Positions 33,261-41,983 of a DNA stretch of 64,000 nucleotides are shown piece by piece. Position numbers and translations under genes: made by a program. The DNA comes from CAWAQA01 sp963784065 (GTDB taxonomy: Bacteria; Acidobacteriota; Vicinamibacteria; Vicinamibacterales; UBA2999), in NCBI GenBank assembly GCA_963784065.1, contig CAWAQA010000003.1, positions 1,240,001 through 1,304,000 of the forward strand. The letters are read 5' to 3'. Within the stretch, counting starts at the first letter, position 1. Each line of letters opens with the position of its first letter. The notes beneath the pieces were generated by a model, which did no database searches, had not been told where the DNA came from, and saw only the letters and a program-made list of their open reading frames with translations.

Positions 33261-34081
33261 TTACGCGGCGCAGAACTTCCCTTGCGGACCAGTTGCCGCG
33301 ACGTCGTCGGCAGGAACTCGCGCATGACGAGCGCGTCCTCGGTGAACGTCGTGTCGATGCGCGCCACCTTCAACGGCTCCACGGGGCAGTCGACCTCGGG
33401 CGGCGAATCGGGCTGCGGGCTGAGGACTTCGGTATATCGCTGCGGGTACGACGGGAAGCCGCGGAACGTCGTGCCCACCATGCCGCCGAAGCGCTCCTGG
33501 ATCTCTTCGTGATTGTGTTCGAGGAAGCCGTAGATCGCCGGATCCGGCTTGCTCGCCACGTACTGGTTCACCATCTCCACCACGTCCTCGAAGAACCGCT
33601 GGCCGTGGCAGTTGGCCGAGTAGGTGCCGTCCGCGCGCTCCATGCGACGGATGCCCGGCCGCTCGGGATCGATGTGATACAGCTCGTGGACGATCGTATC
33701 GAGCTTGGCGATCCAGTTCGGCTGCCCCTGGTAGTGCACCTGCTTGCGCGAGCGCGAGAGCATCTGATCGCAGAAGCGCGGCAGCGCGAAGGAAATCATG
33801 TAGTCGATCTGCTGCGTACCGATGCGGACCTGCGGCGACTTGGTGACGAACCACTCCGAGCGGCGCGTGAGCTTCCCCGTGCTGCGATCGCGCCAGAAGT
33901 AATACCCCGGCTCGCTCGCCGGCAGGCAGATGCAGTGGCAGGTGGCGTACGCCCCTTCTGCATCCGTGCGGCCCGCCCTCGCGAAGACCAGGACGCGGCT
34001 CATGTCGATAAAAGACAGCGTTGGCACGCGGGCCACGATGTCCTCCATGAGCAACGAGATTCGCTCGGTGTAATTGATCAT
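33261..34081 (-). CDS. Putative zinc metallopeptidase-like protein (HELYH motif), function unknown
   Basis: About 273 residues from MINYTERISLLMEDIVARVP. The zinc-protease-like HExxH appears as TIVHELYHIDPERPG, with later conserved-looking segments SANCHGQRFFEDVVEMVNQY and an early CHCICLP. No signal peptide is seen. An indel near 33280 hides the true end; the corrected tail is KFCAA followed by TAA at 33261. I recognise the motif but not the family. The terminator at 33192 closes the unit. It faces the NlpC gene convergently. Confidence 0.65.
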
Positions 34082-34286
34082 TCTTCGGACCTCGCGCGCA
34101 CACGTCGTCCGCAGCGTGGTCTCTCCAAGCACCGTTCAATTGTGATAAGTGGGACGGCCGCGGCGAATGTAGCGCGCGGTTCAGAAAAGTGTCAAGCTGA
34201 TGGGGAATTCGACCCCGCCAGGCTGATACTCCCCACAGGTAGATAATCGGCCTTCGCGAGGGTTCGCTTCACTCAGCCGTATAAAA

Positions 34287-35176
34287 TTACGACACTGGCG
34301 GGTCGCCTGAGGGCGCATCTGGCGTCGGAAATGGTTGAGGTGTGAAACGGCTCAGCTGGCTGCAGGCGTCCGCCTCAGCAGGTTCCTCGGACGCAGGTGC
34401 GCCTTCAAGCGCTTCTTCTTCCCTTTCTTCCGCCGGCAGCGGAGTCGGCGTCGGCAACGGTCTCGCGCGGCGGCGGGAGGCGGCGCCGGCGGCGTGACGC
34501 CGCCCATCCGGCCGAGCAGCATGCGCTGCCGCCTCAACAGGCGCTGGGTCGGCCGCGCAGGATTCAACACGCGGGGGTTGACGATAGCGCCGGCCAGCAG
34601 CGCGGCCTGCGAGGCGCTCAACGCCGACGCAGGCACGCCGAAGTAGGTACGGGCGGCGGCGTCGGCGCCCCAGATCCCGTCGCCCCACTCGATCACGTTG
34701 AGATAGATCTCGAAAATCCGCGCCTTCGACAGCTCTGCCTCGAGCCGGCGCGCGATGATCAGCTCCCGCAGCTTGCGCAGCGGGTCGCGCGAGGGCGACA
34801 GGTAAAGGTTCTTTGCCAGCTGTTGCGTCAGCGTGCTGGCGCCGCGCACGGCCGCCCCGCGCTCGAGGTTGATCTCGATTGAGCGTCGAATCTGCGCCAT
34901 ATCGACGCCCTCGTGGTCCCAGAAGGCGTCGTCTTCGGCGACGAGCACGGCGCGCTTCAGATTCTGCGAGATGCGGGGATATGGCACCCACCGCTGCACG
35001 TGGCGGAGCTTCTTTCCGTCCGCTTCGGCCTGACGCGCGCGCAGCTCCATGAACGCGGTGGAGGTCGGATTCGTCCGCGTAAGCACGCGCACGTCGGGGA
35101 GCGTCACGTACACGTACGCGAGCACCGCGAAGCCCGTTGCTGCGAGGATGACGAGCGCGCGGACCAGTGGCTTGAT
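34287..35176 (-). CDS. mtgA: Monofunctional biosynthetic peptidoglycan transglycosylase (frame-broken)
   Basis: A signal-anchor (LVRALVILAATGFAVLAYVY) precedes a GT51 domain: RAVLVAEDDAFWDHEGVD with the catalytic Glu, RGASTLTQQLAKNLYLSP, RRLEAELSKARIFEIYLNVI and EWGDGIWGADAAARTYFG. It polymerises lipid II without a transpeptidase domain. In place of a start codon there is ATC at 35176, seven bases after a perfect AGGAGG. A shift near 34480 changes the C-terminal frame; the frame ending at 34287 gives an acidic Pro/Glu-rich tail and is preferred over the basic alternative. Confidence 0.85.
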
Positions 35177-35179
35177 GGC

Positions 35180-36620
35180 CTATCCTCCTACGACGATTTT
35201 GATCCGGGTCCCCGGTTGCGGCTGCGATCCCGGGGTTGACCTGTTCATCACGGCGAGGGTGGCCGGGCTGATCACGCCGCCCGATCGCTGCGCGATGTCC
35301 TGCCACGTGTCGCCCGCGCGTACGACGTACAGGTCGACGCGGTTCGGCCGGATGTTCTCCGCTTCGGCCGCCGACAGCGGGCGGAAGGAGCGGATGGTTC
35401 CGAGGAATGCGTTGTCGGCCTGGTCGAAGACGTCGGGCGCGGCGAGCCCGACCAGCATGTAGACGTTGGTGCCGTGCGCGATGTGGGCCGCCCGCGCACC
35501 AACGGCGCCGAGCTCCTCGATCTGCCCCTGGTAGACGCCGACGAATGCCTGGAGTCCGTTGATCGTCGTGCGCTCGCCCCGCACGGCCCTGAACCCGGCA
35601 CTCTGCATGCTGGCGAGCGCGATCTCCTGGATGTCGCGTCCCTGCGGTTTCTGCACGAGCTGGAGGATCACGTAGACGTCGGCGCTGGGCGCTTTCGCCA
35701 CGACCTGCTGCGGACTGTTGTTCACCTGCCACCCCTGCGGAAAGTCCACGCGGAACCGCAGCGGCGGATGCAGGAAGACGGTCCCGCGGACGATCCCCTG
35801 CTCGGGGTTGTCGCCGTAGATGATGCCGTCGATGTGGCGGAGGAACTCATCACGGTTGGTGGCGACGTTCGAGCCGCCCGCCTTGAGCTTCTCCACCACT
35901 GGCCGGATCTCGTCCACCCGGGACAGTGGATCGGGATGCGTCGACATCCAGTTCGGCACGCCGCGGCGATCGCCCTGCGCTTCGTCCAGCCGTCCCAGTG
36001 TCGTCAGGAAACCGGGAATCGCTTCCGGGTCCCACCCGAGCGTGGAGATGTAGCGCGCACCCAGCGCATCCGACTGCAGCTCGTCGTCACGTCCGTACTT
36101 GAGGAAGAGAACGGCCAGCGCCTGCTCCGAGATCTGGCCGAATGGCCGCGGCAGCGGGCACGAAGATGCCGAGCGCCGTGAGGCCGAGCTGCCCGCCGAC
36201 GGCGCGCGTGTACTGCTGCGCGGAGTGCCGCGCCGTCACGTGGCCGACTTCGTGGCCCATCACGCCAGCCACCTCGGCTTCGTTGTCGAGGAAAGGCAGG
36301 ATGCCGCGCGTGAAGTAGACGAACCCGCCCGGCACCGCGAACGCGTTGACTGCCGGCTGGTCCACGACGGTGAAGCGCCACGGCAGATGCGGCCGCTCGG
36401 AAATCTTCGCGATGCGCTGCCCGATGCCGCTGATGTAGGTGTCGAGTGCGGCGTCGTTGTAGACGCCCATCTCCTGCTTGATTTGCGGATCCGATTCCTG
36501 GCCGAGCGAGATCTCCTGCGCTTCGCTCATCAGGTTGAACTCGCGCCGGCCGGTGACCGGGTTCGTCGCGCACGCCGCGGCGAGCGCCAGGAGAAGGATG
36601 CCAAAGGGCACGCGGAACAT
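35180..36620 (-). CDS. M48-family metalloprotease lipoprotein with C-terminal LysM-like domain (frame-broken)
   Basis: Starts MFRVPFGILLLALAAAC (lipobox). The M48 part has NPVTGRREFNLMSEAQEISL, VNAFAVPGGFVYFTRGIL and the zinc motif MGHEVGHVTARHSA. Indels near 36150 and 36000 split the middle, where LGRLDEAQGDRRG joins PNWMSTHPDPLSRVDEI, the third-ligand region. The C-terminus resembles a LysM module: LYVVRAGDTWQDIAQRSGGV and MNRSTPGSQPQPGTRIKIVV. It resembles BepA/LoiP-type outer-membrane quality-control proteases, with an added peptidoglycan-binding end. Its stop lies just above the mtgA start. Confidence 0.87.
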
Positions 36621-36646
36621 GGGTCGTGAAGCAGTCCGCATGTTCC

Positions 36647-37552
36647 TCAATTCTGCAACTGGTGTACCTGTATCCGGCCGCCTCGAGCTGGCGACGGATC
36701 GTCTCGACCGTCTCCGGCATGACCGGGCGCAGCGGAGGCCGCGGCAGCCCGCCGCTGAATCCCATCAGGTCCAGCGCTGCTTTGAGGCCAGGGATTCCGT
36801 GCGCGCCGCCGACCGAGGCGGGCGAGCGGCAGCAAGCGCCGCTGCAGCGCGCGAGCGTCGTCGAGCCGCCCCTCGCGCACGTGTGTAAACAGCTGGACGC
36901 ACTCGTCGGGAAGGAGTGCGGCCAGGGCGAGAATCGCGCCGTCGCAGCCGGCGCACAGTGCATGGAACAGCGTCGTCGCCGAGCCGGCGAGGAGCGTGAA
37001 GTCGTCGGGCGTCCGCGTGACGTACTCGGCAATCTGCGCGATGTCGCCACCCGATTCTTTCATTCCCACGATATTCGGGTGCGAAGCGAGTGTTTCCACC
37101 GCGTCCGGCAGCAGGTTGACCCCGGTGAACATCGTCACGTTGTAGAGCATCACGGGGACCGGCGAGGCATCGGCTACCTCGGTGTAGTGGCGGATGAAGA
37201 CGGCGCTCGTGAGCTGCGACTTGAAAAAGGAGGGCGTGCGGACCAGAACGGCGTCGACGCCGTAGCCCGCCGCGCGGCGCGTGGCGGCGATCGTCGCCTT
37301 CGTCGACTCGCGGCCCGTGCCGGCGATGAGCGGCCTTCCCTGCAGCACCTCCTCGCGCGTCACCGCGATCACGCGATCGGCTTCATCGTCATCGAGCTGC
37401 GGCGCCTCGCCGTTCGATCCGAGGACGACGAGCCCGGTCAGGGGCGTGCGCATCCAGCGCGCCACGTTGCCGCGCAACGCCCGTTCGTCAACGGTGTCGT
37501 CGCGGAGGAACGGCGTGACGATGGGCGTGAAGATCCCGGAGAAGGGCTTCAT
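36647..37552 (-). CDS. Dihydrodipicolinate synthase/N-acetylneuraminate lyase-family aldolase (frame-broken)
   Basis: Starts MKPFSGIFTPIVTPF. Family marks are VVLGSNGEAPQLDDDEADRV (GxxGE), GRPLIAGTGRESTKATI, VMLYNVTMFTGVNLLPDAV (YN with the active-site Tyr) and IVGMKESGGDIAQIAEY with the Schiff-base Lys. A shift near 36825 moves the end into GIPGLKAALDLMGFSGGLPR. Its ATG overlaps the stop of the upstream ABC permease, so it belongs to the peptide-transport operon rather than lysine synthesis. The substrate may thus be a catabolic keto acid; a DapA role is also possible. Confidence 0.82.
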   Translation of the reverse strand: MKPFSGIFTPIVTPFLRDDTVDERALRGNVARWMRTPLTGLVVLGSNGEAPQLDDDEADRVIAVTREEVLQGRPLIAGTGRESTKATIAATRRAAGYGVDAVLVRTPSFFKSQLTSAVFIRHYTEVADASPVPVMLYNVTMFTGVNLLPDAVETLASHPNIVGMKESGGDIAQIAEYVTRTPDDFTLLAGSATTLFHALCAGCDGAILALAALLPDECVQLFTHVREGRLDDARALQRRLLPLARLGRRRARNPWPQSSAGPDGIQRRAAAASAAPGHAGDGRDDPSPARGGRIQVHQLQN

Positions 37553-38520
37553 GGCTCCAATTGTACAGGCGCGCGTCCGCCGCCCTGCACCGCGAGGTTG
37601 ACGGCCAGCACGACGACGAAGATCGCGGCGGCCGGCGCCAGCGTCCATGGCGCCTCGACGAGCAGCGCCACGTTCGCGGCGTCCTGGAGCATCGTGCCCC
37701 ACGTGGGCATCGTGTCCGGGAAGCCGAGGCCGACGTACGACAGCGTGGCCTCGGCGAGGATGAAGGCCGGCAGCAGCAGCGTCGCCTGCACCACGACGTA
37801 GCTGCGGGCCGCGGGCAACAGGTGGCGCAGCAGCATGCGCGCCGGCCCGGCGCCGAGGGCATGGCTGGCGATTGCGTATTCGCGCGTGCGCTCTGACGCC
37901 ACGATCGCACGCACACCGCGGGCGACGATCGGCCAGCCAAGCAGCGCAAAGATCGCGGTGAGCAGCATGAAGATCGTGCTGGCCGGGAGGACGAGCGGCA
38001 TCACCGCCCGTAGCGCGAGCGCGACGTAGATCGCGGGCAGCACGAGCACGAAGTCCGACGTGCGCGAGAGCACCTCGTCGATCGCGCCGCCCGCGTAACC
38101 GGAGATACCGCCTACGAGCGCGCCGATCAGAATCGCCGCCACGGTGGCGATGGCCGCGAGCGCGAGCGTGGCGCGCGCGCCGTAGAGCAGGCGGGCAGCG
38201 ATGTCGCGACCGAAGGCGTCCGCACCAAGGAGCAGCAGCGGGCCGCTGCCCTCGTCCACGGAAACCAGCCTGCCGCCGGTGAACCATCGCAGCGGCACCG
38301 GGCTGGTTCGATCGTCCTCGAAGCGTCGTTCGAGACGGCTCACGAGCCTCGACTGGTAGACGAATGGCGCGCGCGGGCCGCCCTGAAACAGGTGGATCCG
38401 CGTCGGCGGCGCATAGAGATGCCCGTCGAAGCGCCGTTCCGGCGGGTTGGGTGCGAGCCACGGCGCGGCGGCCGCGACGATCGCGACGAGCGCGAGCAGG
38501 ATCAGGCCGGTGCGCCTCAC
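37549..38520 (-). CDS. Peptide/nickel-type ABC transporter permease (DppC-like)
   Basis: 323 residues, intact. An N-terminal helix (MRRTGLILLALVAIVAAAAP) precedes a long periplasmic stretch and a BPD_transp_1 core with LLGADAFGRDIAARLLYGAR and the EAA-loop region SHALGAGPARMLLRHLLPA. The end LSYVGLGFPDTMPTWGTMLQ is typical of DppC/OppC. It overlaps both neighbours in ATGA junctions. No ATPase subunit lies in the window. Confidence 0.92.
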   Translation of the reverse strand: MRRTGLILLALVAIVAAAAPWLAPNPPERRFDGHLYAPPTRIHLFQGGPRAPFVYQSRLVSRLERRFEDDRTSPVPLRWFTGGRLVSVDEGSGPLLLLGADAFGRDIAARLLYGARATLALAAIATVAAILIGALVGGISGYAGGAIDEVLSRTSDFVLVLPAIYVALALRAVMPLVLPASTIFMLLTAIFALLGWPIVARGVRAIVASERTREYAIASHALGAGPARMLLRHLLPAARSYVVVQATLLLPAFILAEATLSYVGLGFPDTMPTWGTMLQDAANVALLVEAPWTLAPAAAIFVVVLAVNLAVQGGGRAPVQLEP

Positions 38521-39485
38521 GTGGCGTCCCCATCGCGCACGCGCGGATCCGCCGCCGCGAGCAGCAGGTCCGCGATGATGCTGCCAATGGCGAGGAAGAG
38601 GCCGCCGAGCGCCGCGCAGCCGGCCACGAGGTAGATGTCACGCGCGCGCAGCGCCTCGAACATCAACCGGCCCAGGCCCGGCCACGCCGTCACGTATTCG
38701 ACGACGAACGATCCGGAGAGGAGCGCGCCGATGACGAGGCCATAGATGGCGCAGATGGGCCGCAGCGACGCCGGCCACGCATGGCGGATGATGATGTCGT
38801 TCCTCGTGACACCGCGCGCCATGGCGGCGAGCACGAACGGCTGGTGCACCGTCTCGCTGATCGACTGCGCCTGCAGGCGCTCGAACGTCGCCGCGATAGG
38901 CAGCGCGAGCGCCAGCGCCGGCAGCGGCAGGTGCCACGCGACGTCGGCGAGCCACGCCGTCCACCCGAGCCCCACGGCGTCCACCGAGGACATGCCGCCG
39001 ACCGGAAGCCATCCCGTCTCCGCAGCCACGAACACCAGCAGCAGCGACATGAGCAGCGGAGGCAGCGAGAGCAGCACCAGCGACGCGCCGCGGACGAGGG
39101 TCGGCAGCATGCCGCCGCGCCGGCTGCCGGTGAAGATGCCGAGCGGAATCCCGAGCAGCGTGGCTATGGTCAGGGACGCCACCGCGAGGATCGCGGTGTT
39201 GATGCCCGCGGGGCCCAGCAGCTCCGAGACCGGCCGGTTGTAGAGGAACGAGTCCCCGAGGTCGAGCCGCGCCGATCGGCCGACCCACGCCGCCCACTGC
39301 TGGATCGGCGTCCGATCGAGGTCGAACCGCGCGCGCGTCCGCGCGATCTCCTCCGCCGGCGCAAACGCACCGAGTTGCGCGGTGACGTCGCCCGGCGCGA
39401 CGCGCGTGAGGATCATCGCGGCGGACGACACCGCTATGACGAGCAGCAGGGCGTATGCGAGTCGTCGAACGAGGAACCTGGCCAT
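38517..39485 (-). CDS. Peptide/nickel-type ABC transporter permease (DppB-like)
   Basis: 322 residues from MARFLVRRLAYALLLVIAVS. The N-terminal DppB/OppB domain includes LTRVAPGDV and a helical arrangement with RFDLDRTPIQQWAAWVGR. The permease core shows ILAVASLTIATLLGIPLGIF and the EAA-like MARGVTRNDIIIRHAWPAS. It pairs with the DppC-like gene, overlapping by four bases. The 164 bases above it hold only a GTTGCGC/GCGCAAC hairpin. Confidence 0.92.
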   Translation of the reverse strand: MARFLVRRLAYALLLVIAVSSAAMILTRVAPGDVTAQLGAFAPAEEIARTRARFDLDRTPIQQWAAWVGRSARLDLGDSFLYNRPVSELLGPAGINTAILAVASLTIATLLGIPLGIFTGSRRGGMLPTLVRGASLVLLSLPPLLMSLLLVFVAAETGWLPVGGMSSVDAVGLGWTAWLADVAWHLPLPALALALPIAATFERLQAQSISETVHQPFVLAAMARGVTRNDIIIRHAWPASLRPICAIYGLVIGALLSGSFVVEYVTAWPGLGRLMFEALRARDIYLVAGCAALGGLFLAIGSIIADLLLAAADPRVRDGDAT

Positions 39486-39649
39486 GCGATGCGATGCGTC
39501 GGCTCTAAATCGCGCGTCCCGGCGCCGTCGGCGGAAGGCGGCGTCCCGGTTTGCGCGCCAGGGTGCACACCGTTGCGCGCAGCTGCGCAACGCCGTCGCC
39601 GGTGGGATGAGAGCGGAGCGGCCGGTAGCAATTCAGAAGGTACATGCCG

Positions 39650-41377
39650 CTAGTCCTCGCGCACGCTCAGCACGTCCGCGCTCCACAGCACATTGGGGCG
39701 CATGACGGAGGGGACGACGCCGGAGAGCCGCGCACTGTGCGCGCCGTACATGCGGGGCGCCGCGAAGTACAGCACCGGCAGGTTCTCAGCCAGGATCCGC
39801 TGCGCGTCGTTGAGCAGGGCGCGCCGGCGTTCCGGGTCGAGGGTCGCCGCCTGCTCGAGCATGATCGTGTCGATACGCCGCTCCCACTCGGTCGCCGGGG
39901 CGCGCTGTGTCATGTTCCACAAGTGGGTGCCGCCGGAGCTGAGCCAGAAATCGAGATTGCCCGCCGGGTCCAGGTCGGTGAAGAGCGGGCGCATGTAGAT
40001 TGCGTCGTAGTTGCAGCTGTTGATCCGCTCGATCATGGCGCCGAACTCCAGCGGCGCGATGTCGAAGGCAATCCCGATCTTCGCCGCTTCGTCCCTGAGC
40101 ACGGCGGTACCGCGCTCGTAGTAGCCGAGACCCTGCTGCGTAATCAACGTGAAGCGTGCCTCCGTCCCGGCCGCATCCTCGACGACGCCGTTCCCGTTGC
40201 GGTCCTCGAGCCCGATGCTCTTGAGCAGCTCGCGGGCACGCGCGTCGTCGTGCGGGTAGCGCGGCACGTCCGGCCAGAACCAGGGGCCGTTGCCGGGGGT
40301 GATCGGTCCCCAGATCGGGACCGCCGCCCCGAGGAACACCGTCTCCGCGAATGCCTCCCGATCCACGGCGTGGGAAATCGCCTGGCGGAACTCGGCCTTC
40401 TGCATGAACGTGAACCGCGGGTCCTTGCGCTTCACCTCGGGCTTGAGACAGAACCACAACGCGTCCGCATCGGGGCTGACGCCCAGCTCCAGCAGGCGCA
40501 GCTGGCCCTGCTCTTCCCCTCGTCTGACGGCGACGTAATCTTCCGGCCTGATCTCACCGTTCAGCAAGTCGGCCGCGCCGGACTGCAGGCGCAGCAGTTC
40601 CGCGTTCTGTTCCGGCACGATCTCGAGCACGACTCGATCGACGTACGGCAGCGCACCCTCGTCCGGGGCCTTTCGCCAGTAGCGCGGGTTGCGCTCGAAG
40701 ACCAGCCGCTGTCCCGGCTGGTATTCGCGCAGCACGAAGGGGCCCGCGCCGGCGAGATCGGCCGGCGGCGTCTGCGAGTTCCACGCGGAGGGCAGAGTGC
40801 CCGCCTTCATGGCTGCATCGAGCTTGTGCTTCGGCAGGATGGGCAGGGAATCGAGCAGCCGGATGCCGGGACCTGACGGCGCCGGATAGGTCAGGATGAC
40901 CGTCTGGGCGTCGGGCGCGGAGGCGTGGATCGGCTTGCCCCGGACGCTGAGCGCATCGGTGAGCACGCTGTTCGACTTCGGGTCGAAGATGGCGTCGATG
41001 GAAAACAACACGTCGGCCGAGGTGAGCGGCACGCCGTCGGACCAGGTGACACCGGGCCGCAGGTGCAGCGTGTGGGTGCGGCCGTCGGCGCTCGATTCCC
41101 ACCGCTCGGCGAGCCAGGGCTCGAGCTCGAAGGTCGCGCGGTTGATGCGCACCAGCCGGCCCTGCATGAGCGCGTCGATCACGACCGTCGTCTGGTCGCG
41201 CGCGACGATGCGGTTGAAGGAGCGCGGCTCGCTGCGGATCGTCGCCACGACCTGCCCGCCGCGGACGGGCGGGCCTTCCTCATTGCTGACTGTCGAGGAA
41301 CCGCTCGACTGCCAGAACGCGTAGGCGCCGGCCAGGAGGAGGGCTGTGACGATGACACCGGAGAAACGGGCTTTCAC
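39650..41377 (-). CDS. Periplasmic peptide-binding protein of the ABC transporter (SBP_bac_5)
   Basis: About 575 residues, intact. A membrane or signal segment (ARFSGVIVTALLLAGAYAFW) is followed by RGGQVVATIRSEPRSFNRIV, LEPWLAERWESSADGRTHTL and LRPGVTWSDGVPLTSADVLF, the DppA/OppA lobe I signature. It closes with LNDAQRILAENLPVLYFAAP. It lies upstream of the two permeases and gives the system its specificity. The ligand is unknown: oligopeptides, nickel or other solutes are all possible. Confidence 0.9.
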   Translation of the reverse strand: MKARFSGVIVTALLLAGAYAFWQSSGSSTVSNEEGPPVRGGQVVATIRSEPRSFNRIVARDQTTVVIDALMQGRLVRINRATFELEPWLAERWESSADGRTHTLHLRPGVTWSDGVPLTSADVLFSIDAIFDPKSNSVLTDALSVRGKPIHASAPDAQTVILTYPAPSGPGIRLLDSLPILPKHKLDAAMKAGTLPSAWNSQTPPADLAGAGPFVLREYQPGQRLVFERNPRYWRKAPDEGALPYVDRVVLEIVPEQNAELLRLQSGAADLLNGEIRPEDYVAVRRGEEQGQLRLLELGVSPDADALWFCLKPEVKRKDPRFTFMQKAEFRQAISHAVDREAFAETVFLGAAVPIWGPITPGNGPWFWPDVPRYPHDDARARELLKSIGLEDRNGNGVVEDAAGTEARFTLITQQGLGYYERGTAVLRDEAAKIGIAFDIAPLEFGAMIERINSCNYDAIYMRPLFTDLDPAGNLDFWLSSGGTHLWNMTQRAPATEWERRIDTIMLEQAATLDPERRRALLNDAQRILAENLPVLYFAAPRMYGAHSARLSGVVPSVMRPNVLWSADVLSVRED

Positions 41378-41611
41378 GATTGCCTGGCCAGTTCTTGCCG
41401 GGGCGGCCAAGTTATTGGCCGACGCGCAGCACAGTGGGAATGGTTAACGAAAAGACTGTGCATATTCTGCTTCCGCCTCCAGCCGTCGAGTTGGGGGGCC
41501 AACGCGCTGGCTGACCGGAGTATCGGCGCCGGCTCGCCGCGGGCGCACAGCCGTGCACAACATCGAGTGATATCAACACTTTAAGGGAAAGCGCTCCGAA
41601 ACACGCCGAGT

Positions 41612-41627
41612 TGGCACCAGCCCTGCC
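41612..41627 (+). promoter_or_regulatory. Possible sigma-54 promoter upstream of the small HTH gene
   Basis: TGGCACCAGCCCTGCC keeps TGGCAC and TGC with the GG and GC doublets at the correct twelve-base spacing; only the first T of TTGC is C. It lies 28-43 bases before the GTG of the HTH gene. It is weaker than the site at 16772. The sigma-54 activator at 45662 is a natural candidate to use it. Confidence 0.5.
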
Positions 41628-41654
41628 ATACGAAAGGGCCTCGGAGGGTTGCAC

Positions 41655-41921
41655 GTGTCCATTTTCCAAGGCGTTTCCACTGTCGGTAACGAGCCGCGGC
41701 TCGGCCGTAGCGTTTCGATCGATCAGGCGGCACAGCTGCTGAACGTGTCGCGACGAACGATCTATAACCGCATCCGCGACGGGCGTCTGCAGACGATCCG
41801 CACGCTGGGTGGTTCGCAGCGCGTTCTCGTCGAGTCACTCTACGACCTCGGATTTCGACCGCAGCCCTTTTCTACCTCGGCGTCGGCAGTGACCTTCGCT
41901 GTGCGACCTGTGCGCAGCTAG
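41655..41921 (+). CDS. Small excisionase/BldC-type HTH DNA-binding protein
   Basis: 88 residues. The GTG start lies about eight bases after GGAGG. The body is one MerR-like winged helix: SVSIDQAAQLLNVSRRTIYN and RIRDGRLQTIRTLGGSQRVL. This is the same fold as the N-terminus of the fusion at 3633. It heads the protease-HD-GYP-regulator segment, 62 bases upstream of the subtilase, and may repress or activate it. It is intact. Confidence 0.8.
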   Translation: MSIFQGVSTVGNEPRLGRSVSIDQAAQLLNVSRRTIYNRIRDGRLQTIRTLGGSQRVLVESLYDLGFRPQPFSTSASAVTFAVRPVRS

Positions 41922-41960
41922 GCCGGTGCGCCGCTAGCGGCGGGTGCAGCTAGCGGCCGA
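41918..41960. promoter_or_regulatory. Palindrome CGCCGCTAGCGGCG with flanking GCAGCTAG direct repeats
   Basis: A 14-bp perfect palindrome (41929-41942) sits between two copies of GCAGCTAG (41914, 41946) in the 62-base gap between the HTH gene and the subtilase. It could be the HTH protein's operator or a hairpin at the end of its gene. No T tract follows. Confidence 0.35.
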
Positions 41961-41983
41961 CGACCAAAAACCCCAGGGAACCA

